A DNA stretch of 64,000 bases from Flammeovirgaceae bacterium (GTDB lineage: Bacteria; Bacteroidota; Bacteroidia; Cytophagales; Cyclobacteriaceae). Numbering within the stretch: position 1 is the stretch's first letter; every line of letters starts with the position of its first letter. The notes under the pieces are model-generated. The model was not told the DNA's origin and ran no database searches. It saw nothing but the letters and a program-made list of their open reading frames with translations. The stretch lies in NCBI GenBank assembly GCA_015180985.1, contig CP054185.1, forward strand, positions 2,169,225 to 2,233,224. The letters run 5' to 3'. Made by a program: the position numbers and the translations under genes. This document shows, piece by piece, positions 51,988 through 61,128 of this stretch.

Positions 51988-52740
51988 ATGCCGCAAATAG
52001 AACGGGATTACGATAAGGAAATAAAAGACACGAAGGATCACCGGTATGCCTATAACTTTGATTTTGACGTTATGCATCCGTTTATGGTGCGTTCATTTGA
52101 GCCTTTTTTTAAGCCTGGTAATGTTTTGGAATTAGGCAGTTTTAAAGGTGACTTTACGCGGAGATTACTTCCATATTTTTCCGATATAACGTGTGTTGAG
52201 GCTTCCGGTGAGGCTATTAGTCAGGCAAAAGCCGAATTTGGCGATCACCTTAAGTTTGTACACGCTTTATTCGAAGAGGTAAGGCTTCCTGTAAAATATG
52301 AGAATATAATTTTAACCCATGTTCTTGAACACCTTGATGACCCGGTGAGGGTGATGAAGCGTGTTAACAATGAATGGTTAACAGATACCGGTAGGTTATT
52401 TTTGGTTTGCCCTAATGCAAATGCGCCCTCAAGACAGATAGCGGTAAAAATGGGATTGATTTCGCATAATAGTGCCATAACACCAGCTGAAAAGGAACAT
52501 GGACACCGTATTACCTATACGCTTGATACGTTAGAGCGGGATGCCAGGGCAGCTGGCTTAAAAGTTGTGCAAAGGTCCGGTATTTTCTTTAAAGCCCTTG
52601 CCAACTTTCAATGGGATCGATTGCTGAATACGGATATTATTTCAAAGGAGTACCTGGAGGGTTGCTATCAGCTCGGGCAAATTTACCCAGATTTGTGTTC
52701 TAGTATATTTTTGCTTTGTGAGAAAGGAGATAATAGATGA
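51988..52740 (+). CDS. Class I SAM-dependent methyltransferase
   Basis: 250 aa. SAM-binding motif I is VLELGSFKGDFTRRLLPYF near residue 48, motif II ITCVEASGEAISQA near 68, and a Methyltransf_23-like ILTHVLEHLDDPVRVMKRVNNEWL near 110. The FLVCPNANAPSRQIAVKMG and HRITYTLDTLERDARAAGL stretches are seen in glycan-cluster methyltransferases. Acceptor probably a sugar hydroxyl. Its stop overlaps the next glycosyltransferase start by 4 nt (ATGA). Confidence 0.9.
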   Translation: MPQIERDYDKEIKDTKDHRYAYNFDFDVMHPFMVRSFEPFFKPGNVLELGSFKGDFTRRLLPYFSDITCVEASGEAISQAKAEFGDHLKFVHALFEEVRLPVKYENIILTHVLEHLDDPVRVMKRVNNEWLTDTGRLFLVCPNANAPSRQIAVKMGLISHNSAITPAEKEHGHRITYTLDTLERDARAAGLKVVQRSGIFFKALANFQWDRLLNTDIISKEYLEGCYQLGQIYPDLCSSIFLLCEKGDNR

Positions 52741-53651
52741 ATGAACCATTGGTTTCTGCATGCTTGATAACCTATAATCAGATAAGGTACATTCGTCAAT
52801 CCATTGAAGGCATTCTGATGCAGCAAACAAATTTTCCATGGGAGTTAATTATTGCTGATGATTGTTCAACAGACGGAACTCAGGAAATATTGAAGGAATA
52901 TAAAAATCGCCATTCTGACAAAATTAAATTACTTCTGCAATCAAAGAATAAAGGAGCCATGTTAAACTGGATAGATTTGGTAACTACTCCACGATCCAGA
53001 TATATTACATTATGCGAAGGAGACGACTATTGGACTGATCCACTTAAGTTGCAGAAGCAGGTTGATTTTCTAGAATCCAACCCGGATTATGTTGCGTGCT
53101 TCCACTCGGTTATGGTTGTAGATGCCAATGGAAACGAAGTGCGGAAGTCAAAAAATTCATTTGTGCATAACCGTGATTTAACCAGGGAGGAACTTATCAT
53201 GGGCAGAGTAATGTCAACTCTTTCGTTGTGCTACCGTAATGTAATTACAGAGTTTCCAGAGGAATTTTACAAGTCTCCAACGGGTGATAACTTTCTTTGT
53301 TCGCTGTTGGGTAATTATGGCAAGGCGAAATTTCTGAAGGACATTAAGCCCTCGGCTTATCGTATGCATGCAGGTGGTTCGTGGTCTCTTCAGAATGAGG
53401 ATAAAAAGAAGATGACTTTGTTGTTATCTTATTTTTGGCTTTGGCAATACTATGCACGTATTGGCAGACCCGAATATGCACAAGGGTACTATCGTAAAAT
53501 TCTTTTGGAAGGGTTTTACTCAAATCCATTCAAGGTACTGGTACCCGCTTGGCTGGGTCGTGCGGAGTGGCTTACTATCAAAACCATTCGAAGAGTATTC
53601 AGATTAGTCAGAAACTTGTTTGGTATGAAGGCTCCCCTGGTGCCGAAGTGA
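52737..53651 (+). CDS. Glycosyltransferase family 2
   Basis: 304 aa, GT-A fold. VSACLITYNQIRYIRQSIEGIL at the N-terminus and LIIADDCSTDGTQEIL near residue 38 provide the nucleotide-sugar site. The DxD-like CEGDDYWTDPLKLQKQVDFL lies near 98-118, common in bacterial GT2 enzymes adding to the repeat unit. A C-terminal basic region (WLTIKTIRRVFRLVRNLFG) suggests membrane association. Donor and acceptor unknown. Confidence 0.93.
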   Translation: MNEPLVSACLITYNQIRYIRQSIEGILMQQTNFPWELIIADDCSTDGTQEILKEYKNRHSDKIKLLLQSKNKGAMLNWIDLVTTPRSRYITLCEGDDYWTDPLKLQKQVDFLESNPDYVACFHSVMVVDANGNEVRKSKNSFVHNRDLTREELIMGRVMSTLSLCYRNVITEFPEEFYKSPTGDNFLCSLLGNYGKAKFLKDIKPSAYRMHAGGSWSLQNEDKKKMTLLLSYFWLWQYYARIGRPEYAQGYYRKILLEGFYSNPFKVLVPAWLGRAEWLTIKTIRRVFRLVRNLFGMKAPLVPK

Positions 53652-53723
53652 GCCTTATTTCTTGTTCAGACGACAGATGAAAGTAGCGTTTTCATTGCTT
53701 AATTTTAACTGATTCATTTTTTT

Positions 53724-54368
53724 ATGCCAACCTCGTTTCTTCAGCCAAGTTGGGTTAAGAGTACAAAGTCTACTCGTTTTCAGCAACTTAAAAAGTTTTT
53801 TAATGGAAAAGATGTGCTGGATATTGGGTGTGCCGTAGGCTACCAAAAGGATGACTGGATGCATAAAAATATTGTATCTGTAGCCCGGTCGGTTTATGGT
53901 CTTGATTTAGATAATGACAGTGTTGAGGAAATCCGTAGGATGGGGTATGCTGTATGCCAGGGTAATGCCCAAAACTTTAGTTTGGATAGAAAGTTTAACT
54001 TGATACATGCTGGAGAGTTGATTGAACATCTGGATAACCCGGGTGGGTTTTTAGAATCTGTAAAGGAACACCTGACTGAGGATGGGGTACTGCTGATTAC
54101 TACACCCAATGCCCTGCGAGTAAGCAATTTTATTTATGCCGCCACCGGAGGGCTTAAGGTAAACGTGGAGCATACTTGTTGGTTTTGCGAAACAACCATC
54201 GCTACGTTACTTGAGCGCAAAGGATTTGAAGTTGTTGAGGTTGGATACCTGAAGCATGAGACATTCAATTGGCTTAGGAGAATGTTGCTTTCATTGCGTG
54301 CGTTACTGTTGCCCGATCGGGTAGCCTGGAATACATTGTATGTGGTGGCTAAGATTAAAGCATTTTGA
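53724..54368 (+). CDS. Class I SAM-dependent methyltransferase
   Basis: 214 aa. Motif I is VLDIGCAVGYQKDDWM near residue 32, then YGLDLDNDSVEEIRRMGY, AQNFSLDRKFNLIHAGELIEHLDNPGGFLESVKEHL, and DGVLLITTPNAL. It matches Methyltransf_11/23-type enzymes. The third methyltransferase of the cluster besides FkbM, suggesting a heavily methylated glycan. It ends overlapping the next gene start (TTGA). Confidence 0.9.
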   Translation: MPTSFLQPSWVKSTKSTRFQQLKKFFNGKDVLDIGCAVGYQKDDWMHKNIVSVARSVYGLDLDNDSVEEIRRMGYAVCQGNAQNFSLDRKFNLIHAGELIEHLDNPGGFLESVKEHLTEDGVLLITTPNALRVSNFIYAATGGLKVNVEHTCWFCETTIATLLERKGFEVVEVGYLKHETFNWLRRMLLSLRALLLPDRVAWNTLYVVAKIKAF

Positions 54369-55462
54369 AAATCATCCAGCTAATTCAAAAAAAACAACTC
54401 CGCGGAGCTGAGATTTTTGCCAGCCAATTGAGCAATCACCTGACCGCAACCGGACATGACGTATTGCTGGTCAGTCTTTTTCCGGGCGATGCTGAATTGC
54501 CGTTTACCGGTAAACATTTTTCACTGAACAGGCCATTGAGTAAACGATTTTGGGATTTTTTTGGATGGAGGTTATTATCTGAACAAGTCTGTAACTTTCA
54601 ACCCGATGTTGTGCAAGCTAATGCCGGAGATACGTTAAAGTTTGCCGTGATCTCAAAATTATTTTTTGGGTGGAAGGCAAAAATCATTTTTCGTAATGCT
54701 AACAAAGTCAGTGATTTTGTTACGTCCGTACCTAAGGTTTTGTTTAACAGGTTTTTGGTAAGGCAGGTTGATCAGGTTATATCGGTGAGCGAATTATGCC
54801 GAATGGATTTTATAAAAACCTATGGTTACCCATCACGCAAGGTAACCACAGTTCCTATCGGGTTAAACCTGGAGCCGGTAAGTCAATCTTTACCTCATGA
54901 TTTGGTTCAGTTCCTTTCATCCGGCAAGGTATTGGTCCACGTAGCCAGTTTTGTTCCTGAGAAGAATCATAAGGGACTTTTACGGGTTATACAAAAGCTT
55001 GTTGCTCAGGGAAAAGATGTAAAAGTTATTCTTATAGGTGATGGCAAACTCCGGCCTGAAGTTGAAGAGCAGATCAAAAATATGGCATTAACAGACCGTG
55101 TTTTGGTAGCAGGCTATCGCAGCGAGGTGCTTTCAATTATGGCTACTGCGCATATGCTTGTGTTGCCAAGTTTAATTGAAGGTTTGCCCGGGGTAGTCCT
55201 TGAAGCCATGTATTGCAGAATTCCCGTAGTGGCTTATAATGTTGGCGGTATCAGCGAGGTGGTGAAGCCGCAGGAAACCGGCTGGTTGGTAGAGAAAAAC
55301 GATGAGGCCGGTTTTATTGAAGCCGTAGTGGAAGTCTTGGAAGGAAGTAACGTTGAACGGATAACAGATAATGCATTTAATATGGTTGTTAATGATTTTG
55401 ATAACCGGGTGATCGCAAAACGATTTGAGAAAGTTTATAAGGAAGTGGTGGAGAGGATGTAG
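54365..55462 (+). CDS. Glycosyltransferase family 4
   Basis: 365 aa, GT-B. A TTG start at 54365 overlaps the previous stop by 4 nt; the first strand MKIIQLIQKKQLRGAEIFASQLSNHL needs it. The conserved G-A-E glycine-rich loop (RGAEIFA), VISVSELCRMDFIKTYG, HVASFVPEKNHKGLLRVIQKL near residue 198, LIGDGKLRPEVEEQI, and MLVLPSLIEGLPGVVLEAMYCRIPVVAYNVGG (E-x7-E motif) near 262-295 are all normal. Retaining transfer of a nucleotide sugar to the lipid-linked unit. Confidence 0.93.
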   Translation: MKIIQLIQKKQLRGAEIFASQLSNHLTATGHDVLLVSLFPGDAELPFTGKHFSLNRPLSKRFWDFFGWRLLSEQVCNFQPDVVQANAGDTLKFAVISKLFFGWKAKIIFRNANKVSDFVTSVPKVLFNRFLVRQVDQVISVSELCRMDFIKTYGYPSRKVTTVPIGLNLEPVSQSLPHDLVQFLSSGKVLVHVASFVPEKNHKGLLRVIQKLVAQGKDVKVILIGDGKLRPEVEEQIKNMALTDRVLVAGYRSEVLSIMATAHMLVLPSLIEGLPGVVLEAMYCRIPVVAYNVGGISEVVKPQETGWLVEKNDEAGFIEAVVEVLEGSNVERITDNAFNMVVNDFDNRVIAKRFEKVYKEVVERM

Positions 55463-55565
55463 CAGACTGCAGATTTGGGCTAACTGCTATTTGAAATAAT
55501 TTATGAGGAAGTGATCTGGGAAATCAGAAAAAATTTATTCTTGTATAAAGGCTGAAAACTTTTCT

Positions 55566-56678
55566 GTGCAACAAAAAATTAAAGTCCTTCATCTCATCAA
55601 ATCCCTGGGCAGGGGCGGAGCAGAGATGCTGTTGCAGGAAACCCTGAAACTGCATGATCAGAATATATTTGAATTTCATTATATCTACTTTTTACCCTGG
55701 AAAAACCAGATGGTGGATGCGCTTAAGCAGGCAGGTGGAAAAGTAACTTGCCTCGATGCCGCTAACAATATTCAGATCATCAGAAATGTTAACCAGGTTA
55801 AAAAGTACATTGTGCAACACAATATCGTACTGATACATTGCCATCTGCCGTGGGCAGGCTTTGTAGGAAGAATCATTCACCGTCAAATAGGAATACCGGT
55901 TGTATATACAGAGCATAATAAGCAGGAACGATATCACTTTGTTACACGCTGCATGAACAGGTTAACCTTCAACTGGCAAACAATGGCTGTGGGCGTCTCG
56001 GGCGATGTAACGGAATCGATTCAAAGGAATATTAAACCGCACATCCGGGTTGCAGAAATTCCCAATGGCGTCAATACGGAATTTTTTCAGCGGGATGAAA
56101 CAGCAAGACGGTTGACGCGGGAGCGCTTAGGCATACCTAACAATGCTATTGTAATAGGAACCCTGGCAGTATTCCGTTTTCAAAAGCGGTTAAAAGAGTG
56201 GCTTGATGTTTTTTACCAGGTTTCACAGGATAATCCTAACCTGTATGGGATCATGGTTGGAGACGGCCCATTGAAAGAAGAGTTGTTGGAGCATCGCAGG
56301 CGGCTGAACCTTGATAAGAAAGTTGTGATGCCCGGTTTGCAAACAGATGTTAAGCCGTGGTATTCAGCAATGGATATTTTTATGATGACCTCGGTATTTG
56401 AAGGTTTGCCTGTTGCCTTACTGGAAGCCATGAGCATGCAATGTGCTATTGCCACCACGAATGCCGGAGGAGTTAAACAGATTGTTTGTAACCACAAAGA
56501 TGGTATTGTAGTACCTGTGGAGGACTGGAAAGACCTCATAGAAGTGATTGAGCAGTTAGCTGCTAATGACGAAAAACGAATAGCATTAAGTAAAGCTGCC
56601 CGAGCACGAGTAACAGAAGCCTTTAATTTAAAACGAATGGTGTGGGAATTGGAAGATTTATACAGGTCGTTAACTTAG
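55566..56678 (+). CDS. Glycosyltransferase family 4
   Basis: 370 aa, GT-B. A GTG start at 55566; the protein begins VLHLIKSLGRGGAEMLLQETL after a few residues, as in family 4. PVVYTEHNKQERYHF, VAEIPNGVNTEFFQRDE near residue 160, IGTLAVFRFQKRLKEWLDVF near 195, MVGDGPLKEELLEHR near 225, and MMTSVFEGLPVALLEAMSMQCAIATTNAGG (E-x7-E) near 275-305 are visible. About 100 nt of non-coding, AT-rich sequence separate it from the previous gene. Confidence 0.93.
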   Translation: MQQKIKVLHLIKSLGRGGAEMLLQETLKLHDQNIFEFHYIYFLPWKNQMVDALKQAGGKVTCLDAANNIQIIRNVNQVKKYIVQHNIVLIHCHLPWAGFVGRIIHRQIGIPVVYTEHNKQERYHFVTRCMNRLTFNWQTMAVGVSGDVTESIQRNIKPHIRVAEIPNGVNTEFFQRDETARRLTRERLGIPNNAIVIGTLAVFRFQKRLKEWLDVFYQVSQDNPNLYGIMVGDGPLKEELLEHRRRLNLDKKVVMPGLQTDVKPWYSAMDIFMMTSVFEGLPVALLEAMSMQCAIATTNAGGVKQIVCNHKDGIVVPVEDWKDLIEVIEQLAANDEKRIALSKAARARVTEAFNLKRMVWELEDLYRSLT

Positions 56679-56719
56679 TGGTTTTAAGGTTAAGAGTTAA
56701 TTACATAGGTAATTCAGAA

Positions 56720-57628
56720 ATGGAAATCCGGCCAGCACAGGAGGGTGACATTCCCGCGATAGTTGAGTTACTAAAACTCAGCCTTGGTGAATCACGGATG
56801 CCTAAATCCGAGGCATTCTGGCGTTGGAAGCATCTTGAGAATCCTTTTGGTAAATCGCCTGTCTTACTGGCCATAGAGGGTGATAAGTTGATTGGAGTGC
56901 GAGCTTTTATTCGCTGGGAATGGAAACAGGGCGACAAAATTTACAAGACTGTACGGGCAGTTGATACAGCAACACATCCAGAACATCAGGGCAAGGGTAT
57001 ATTTAAGAAACTTACGCTTGACTTGGTGCATCAATGTCGTGAGGAAGGTATTGATTTTATTTTCAACACACCCAATACAAACAGTAAACCCGGTTATTTA
57101 AAGATGGGCTGGAGTGCATTAGGGCGACTAAACATTAATTTCCGACCTGTGTTCAGATTGTTAACCAGGACAGCGTCAGATTTTGAAGAACAGTTTAGAT
57201 GGAACGAAGAGGCAGTAAATCGGTTACAGTACTTGTCATCAAGCAATGTTATGGTAACCCATCATAAACCTGGATTTTTTCATTGGCGTTATGGGTCTAA
57301 TCCGAATGTGCGGTACTACATGGCTGGTAACGAGAAGGTCGGCTTGTATATTATATTCAGGATAAAACCAATCAGGTTAGGTACAGAGTTTAGGGTAGTT
57401 AATATGATAACGCCAAATGCAATAACAAAAAAACAGTTTGATGCAGTTCTGATGCCTGCTGTAAAACAAGTCGGCCCCTGTCTGATAACCTATGCAGGTG
57501 AGCAAATATTGCCAGGCTTTATTTCAATGAAAGTCGGTCCTGTGGTAACTATACATTCATTAAACATAGATAAACCATTATCTTTCGGTGTTTGGAAACC
57601 TTCGCTTGGGGACATGGAGGTGTTTTAA
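56720..57628 (+). CDS. GNAT-family acetyltransferase with C-terminal extension
   Basis: 302 aa from ATG 56720. A GNAT core occupies about 1-155: EIRPAQEGDIPAIVELLKLSLG, VRAVDTATHPEHQGKGIFKKLTLDLVHQ (acetyl-CoA motif QGKG), FIFNTPNTNSKPGYLKMGW. A further domain of about 145 residues (HHKPGFFHWRYGSNPNVRYYM) resembles the second lobe of FemAB-like or GNAT-tandem sugar N-acyltransferases. The likely substrate is an amino sugar or glycan. The stop overlaps the next gene (TAATG). Confidence 0.82.
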   Translation: MEIRPAQEGDIPAIVELLKLSLGESRMPKSEAFWRWKHLENPFGKSPVLLAIEGDKLIGVRAFIRWEWKQGDKIYKTVRAVDTATHPEHQGKGIFKKLTLDLVHQCREEGIDFIFNTPNTNSKPGYLKMGWSALGRLNINFRPVFRLLTRTASDFEEQFRWNEEAVNRLQYLSSSNVMVTHHKPGFFHWRYGSNPNVRYYMAGNEKVGLYIIFRIKPIRLGTEFRVVNMITPNAITKKQFDAVLMPAVKQVGPCLITYAGEQILPGFISMKVGPVVTIHSLNIDKPLSFGVWKPSLGDMEVF

Positions 57629-58857
57629 TGCTACTAGGAATTATTATCTGGCTCTTGACACTGCTGCTTACCTATTTGTTTTTGGGGGCCAGCAGTCAGC
57701 AGCATCCTTCATTAAATAAACGTTTCCTGCTTATTCTGTTTCTCTATCATTCTCTGCTTGCCATTGCTTATTACGCATATGCCTTAGGGAATCCATCCGA
57801 TTCAAAGGGGTATTATTTTAAGGCAAATACGAAGTTTCTGGGAGACGTCTGGTTCGATTACTTCGGAGTGAGCACATCCTTTATTGATTTTATAGCCTTC
57901 TTCCTTGTTAATCGGCTTGGCCTTAACTATGAGGGCAGCATGGTATTGTTTTCATGGTTTGGATATCTGGGCTTTGTTTTTTTCTATATTTTCTTTTCCG
58001 AAAGGATTAAAACCCGTCCTCGACTTTTTGGATTTAACGGAATACTAATTCTTTTGCTGCTACCCAATCTGCACTTCTGGTCTTCTTCACTTGGCAAAGG
58101 ATCATTAATCTTCTTGGGATTTGGAATGTTTTTTTACGGATTGAACAGACCCGGCATGCGTTTTTGGGCTTTGCTATTGGGCGGTTGGATTATCTTTCAA
58201 ATCAGACCCCACATTTTTTATGTTGTGCTAATTGCGCTGGGCTTGGGTTACACCTTTTCGACTCGGGGGGTAGCTTTTGGTTATCGGGTAATTATACTGA
58301 TCATAGCAGGATTTCTCTTAAATGCCATTTACCTTGATGTGATTAAACTAACCGGTCTTGAAGATGACTCTATGCTTGATCCGCTAATATCTCACCGGGC
58401 CCGGGAACTTACCAAAGCAACTTCCGGTATTGATATTACCAACTATTCATTTCCGGAAAAACTTTTTGCATTTTGGTTCAGACCCCTCTTTTTTGATGCA
58501 CCGGGAGCACTAGGATGGATAGTGAGTTTTGAAAACCTGTTTTACCTGGTTTTCTTTATGCGATTACTACAGCCCAAAGCACTTGCTTACCTGTTCAGAG
58601 CGGATGCCTTTGTAAAAACCTGTCTGTTAACTTTTGCAGGTGTGTCGGCCGCATTGGCTCAAATCAGCGGCAACCTCGGCCTTGCCATGCGGCAAAAAAG
58701 CCAGGTTATGATACTTATGCTATTTGTTATTCTGAAATACATGGATGAACGAAAAATAGTTGAGATGAAACTGATAACTCAACGTAAAAAATTGATAGCT
58801 AGCAGGAAGCAAAAACTTGAGTTGACTCAGACGTTAGACATAAGGCTTAAGACTTAA
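57628..58857 (+). CDS. Polytopic membrane protein, candidate Wzy polymerase
   Basis: 409 aa from ATG 57628 overlapping the previous stop (TAATG). About 9-10 hydrophobic segments with a large loop (about 230-290) and a cytoplasmic Lys-rich C-terminus. The segment LLPNLHFWSSSLGKGSLIFLGFGMFFYGL near residue 145 resembles a motif in Bacteroidota O-antigen/EpsG-like polymerases. No other Wzy or O-antigen ligase was found in the cluster, and a Wzx/Wzy route needs one. The assignment rests on topology and context, not strong family signature. Confidence 0.6.
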   Translation: MLLGIIIWLLTLLLTYLFLGASSQQHPSLNKRFLLILFLYHSLLAIAYYAYALGNPSDSKGYYFKANTKFLGDVWFDYFGVSTSFIDFIAFFLVNRLGLNYEGSMVLFSWFGYLGFVFFYIFFSERIKTRPRLFGFNGILILLLLPNLHFWSSSLGKGSLIFLGFGMFFYGLNRPGMRFWALLLGGWIIFQIRPHIFYVVLIALGLGYTFSTRGVAFGYRVIILIIAGFLLNAIYLDVIKLTGLEDDSMLDPLISHRARELTKATSGIDITNYSFPEKLFAFWFRPLFFDAPGALGWIVSFENLFYLVFFMRLLQPKALAYLFRADAFVKTCLLTFAGVSAALAQISGNLGLAMRQKSQVMILMLFVILKYMDERKIVEMKLITQRKKLIASRKQKLELTQTLDIRLKT

Positions 58858-58920
58858 GACATCAGACGTATGATGTAAGACGAGAGGCATAAGGCTCGGG
58901 ACATCGGAGGATACGTACAT
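58855..58920. repeat. Degenerate TAAGAC/GACAT word tract
   Basis: Between the membrane protein and the deacetylase lies a run of overlapping words (AAGACTTAAGACATCAGACG, TAAGACGAGAGGCATAAGGC). It is another of the word-like tracts near gene boundaries. No gene or clear regulatory site. Confidence 0.6.
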
Positions 58921-58933
58921 CTTACTATTAGGA

Positions 58934-59983
58934 ATGAAGGGGATATTCACCATATCACTTGACTTTGAACTACATTGGGGTGGCTTTGAGAAATGGCCCT
59001 TGCGGGGTCGTCAGTTATCGGTTGCTGGTAACCGGCTACCGACCACTGGTAGCTATGAGAAATATTTTCTCAATACCCGAAACGTAATACCCCGTATGCT
59101 TGAATTGTTTGAAAAATATGGAGTGCATGTTACATGGGCCGGAGTAGGAATGTTAATGCATACGAATCGGCAGCAACTCGAAGGAAATTTTCCTGCACTA
59201 AAACCAGGGTACAGTCTTAATACGTTGTCAGCCTATCATTACATTGACCACGTGGGGATAGGTAACAATGAAGAAGAGGATCCGTTTCATTATGCACATT
59301 CACTTGTTCTGCAAATTCTCAAAACGCCACACCAGGAGTTAGGGTCACATACATTTGCTCATTTTTATTGTAATGAAGAAGGTCAGACACTGGCTCAATT
59401 CCGTGAAGATTTGATGTCTGCCCAAAAAGCTGCTTCGGCTTATGGAGTTAAACTACGTTCACTGGTATTTCCCCGGAACCAATTCAATGATGCATACCTG
59501 AAGATATGTTTTGAAGCAGGATTTAACAGCGTGAGGTCAAATCCATCTGATTGGTTCTGGAAAATTGACAGTACACTGGATGAGGGTAAATGGAAACGGT
59601 TAACGAGGGGTATGGATGCTTATTTTCCAATTGGGAACAAGAACACCTATCCGATCTCTGCGCTCAAGGTTCGTTTCGGTTTTCCTATCTGTATTCCGGC
59701 CAGCAGGCTATTACGGCCCTACCGTCCAGAAGAATTATTTCTTAATGAAATGAAAATAAATCGAGTGTTGACTGAGTTGAAGTACGCTGCCCGGAAAAAT
59801 GAGATATATCATTTATGGTGGCATCCACATAATTTTGGCAATTATCCGGAAGAGAGTTTAAGGGGATTAGAAAAAATTCTTGCCGGATATGATTATTGCA
59901 GGCGTGAATTTGGTATGGCTTCCATGACAATGGGTGAGTTGACAGAGATGGTAATGGCATTACATGCGAATCAAATTGCTTAG
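58934..59983 (+). CDS. Polysaccharide deacetylase (NodB-like, CE4)
   Basis: 349 aa, no signal peptide, so cytosolic or membrane-associated. The N-terminal ISLDFELHWGGF carries the catalytic Asp region of the NodB fold, GSHTFAHFYC near residue 137 the metal-binding His pair, and LVFPRNQFN near 176 the FPR motif. LWWHPHNFGNYPE near 295 has the late His. Removes acetyl groups from an N-acetylated sugar or glycan precursor. Residues about 26-40 are encoded by a repeat tract unlike the rest of the gene (see the entry at 59009). The stop lies 20 nt inside the next glycosyltransferase. Confidence 0.9.
   Translation: MKGIFTISLDFELHWGGFEKWPLRGRQLSVAGNRLPTTGSYEKYFLNTRNVIPRMLELFEKYGVHVTWAGVGMLMHTNRQQLEGNFPALKPGYSLNTLSAYHYIDHVGIGNNEEEDPFHYAHSLVLQILKTPHQELGSHTFAHFYCNEEGQTLAQFREDLMSAQKAASAYGVKLRSLVFPRNQFNDAYLKICFEAGFNSVRSNPSDWFWKIDSTLDEGKWKRLTRGMDAYFPIGNKNTYPISALKVRFGFPICIPASRLLRPYRPEELFLNEMKINRVLTELKYAARKNEIYHLWWHPHNFGNYPEESLRGLEKILAGYDYCRREFGMASMTMGELTEMVMALHANQIA
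59009..59053. repeat. GGTAACCGG-type repeat inside the deacetylase gene
   Basis: The DNA reads GTTGCTGGTAACCGGCTACC with neighbouring CACTGGTAGC words, the same vocabulary as the intergenic tracts at 32.3, 32.7 and 34.0 kb. Here it stays in frame and encodes SVAGNRLPTTGSY. An in-frame repeat insertion is the simplest reading. Confidence 0.6.
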
Positions 59984-61121
59984 AATAACTACCGTTCCTG
60001 AGTCCCTTCATGTGTTACTGAAGGGTCAGCTTGAATACATGCAACACCATGGGTTTGACGTGCTCGCTGTGAGTAGTAAGGGCATACAGGTTGAAAATAT
60101 TATAAAAGCAGGCATTAACCATCGTTCTGTTTTATTTACACGCAGAATAACTCCTTTTACCGATCTTATTGCGCTTCTACAACTTGTCTGGATTATTATC
60201 CGTTTTAATCCGACAATCGTTCATACCCACACGCCCAAAGCCGGATTGTTGGGTATGATGGCCGCCTTGATTTGTCGCGTGCCCGTTCGCATGCACACGG
60301 TTGCCGGGTTGCCGTTGATGGAGGCTAAGGGAGCAAAACGATGGTTATTATACTTGTCAGAGAGAGTAACCTATTGTTGTGCGCACAAAATCTATCCTAA
60401 TTCTAAAGGATTGATGGATTACATCAACTTGCAATTCAAAGTTCAAGATTCAAAAATGAAAATCATCGGCCATGGCAGCAGCAACGGCATTGATGCACGG
60501 TACTTCAGTAAAACACCGGAATTAGAAAGGGAAGCAAAAAAGATCAGGGAGCAGTTGAATGTTGATCCTAATGGAATGGTTTTCGGATTTGTGGGAAGGA
60601 TTGTAAGAGATAAAGGATTGAAAGAATTAATAGCTGCTTTTCGGAATTTAAATAACAACCGGAATAAGCTCTATCTTCTTTTAGTTGGGCAGATGGAGGT
60701 TGACTTGGATCCGTTAGACGAAGTTGACAGGAGATACATTGATTCGGCTAACAATGTTTTTTTAGTTGGTTATCAAACAGATGTACGGCCTTGGATGATT
60801 GCCATGGATGTATTTGTATTTCCAAGCTACAGAGAAGGATTTCCCAACGTGGTAATGCAGGCAGCCTGTCTGGAGTTGCCCTGCATTGTTTCGGATATCA
60901 ATGGTTGTAACGAAATCATTCAGCATCAGGTAACCGGCATTGTTGTTCCAGTAAAGAATGTGGATGCACTGATTAAGCGGATGACAGACTTTATAAACTC
61001 CTCAGGCCTCTGGCATCAATTTGGCGTAAGGGCAAGGGAATTTGTAGTCCAACACTTTGAACAAAGGTTGGTCTGGGATAATTTGTTGAAAGAATACAAA
61101 TATCTGCTGGGCAATAAGTGA
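59964..61121 (+). CDS. Glycosyltransferase family 4
   Basis: 385 aa, GT-B. Start ATG 59964 overlaps the deacetylase by 20 nt. THTPKAGLLGMMAALICRVPVRMHTVAGLP near residue 87 and IYPNSKGLMDYI near 147 fit the WbpH/PglA-like branch of GT4 that acts early on undecaprenyl-linked sugars. GFVGRIVRDKGLKELIAAF near 210 and FVFPSYREGFPNVVMQAACLELPCIVSDING (E-x7-type) near 290-320 complete the donor site. It is next to the phosphoglycosyl transferase gene, so it probably adds the second sugar. Confidence 0.92.
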   Translation: MRIKLLRITTVPESLHVLLKGQLEYMQHHGFDVLAVSSKGIQVENIIKAGINHRSVLFTRRITPFTDLIALLQLVWIIIRFNPTIVHTHTPKAGLLGMMAALICRVPVRMHTVAGLPLMEAKGAKRWLLYLSERVTYCCAHKIYPNSKGLMDYINLQFKVQDSKMKIIGHGSSNGIDARYFSKTPELEREAKKIREQLNVDPNGMVFGFVGRIVRDKGLKELIAAFRNLNNNRNKLYLLLVGQMEVDLDPLDEVDRRYIDSANNVFLVGYQTDVRPWMIAMDVFVFPSYREGFPNVVMQAACLELPCIVSDINGCNEIIQHQVTGIVVPVKNVDALIKRMTDFINSSGLWHQFGVRAREFVVQHFEQRLVWDNLLKEYKYLLGNK

Positions 61122-61128
61122 ACTTTTT

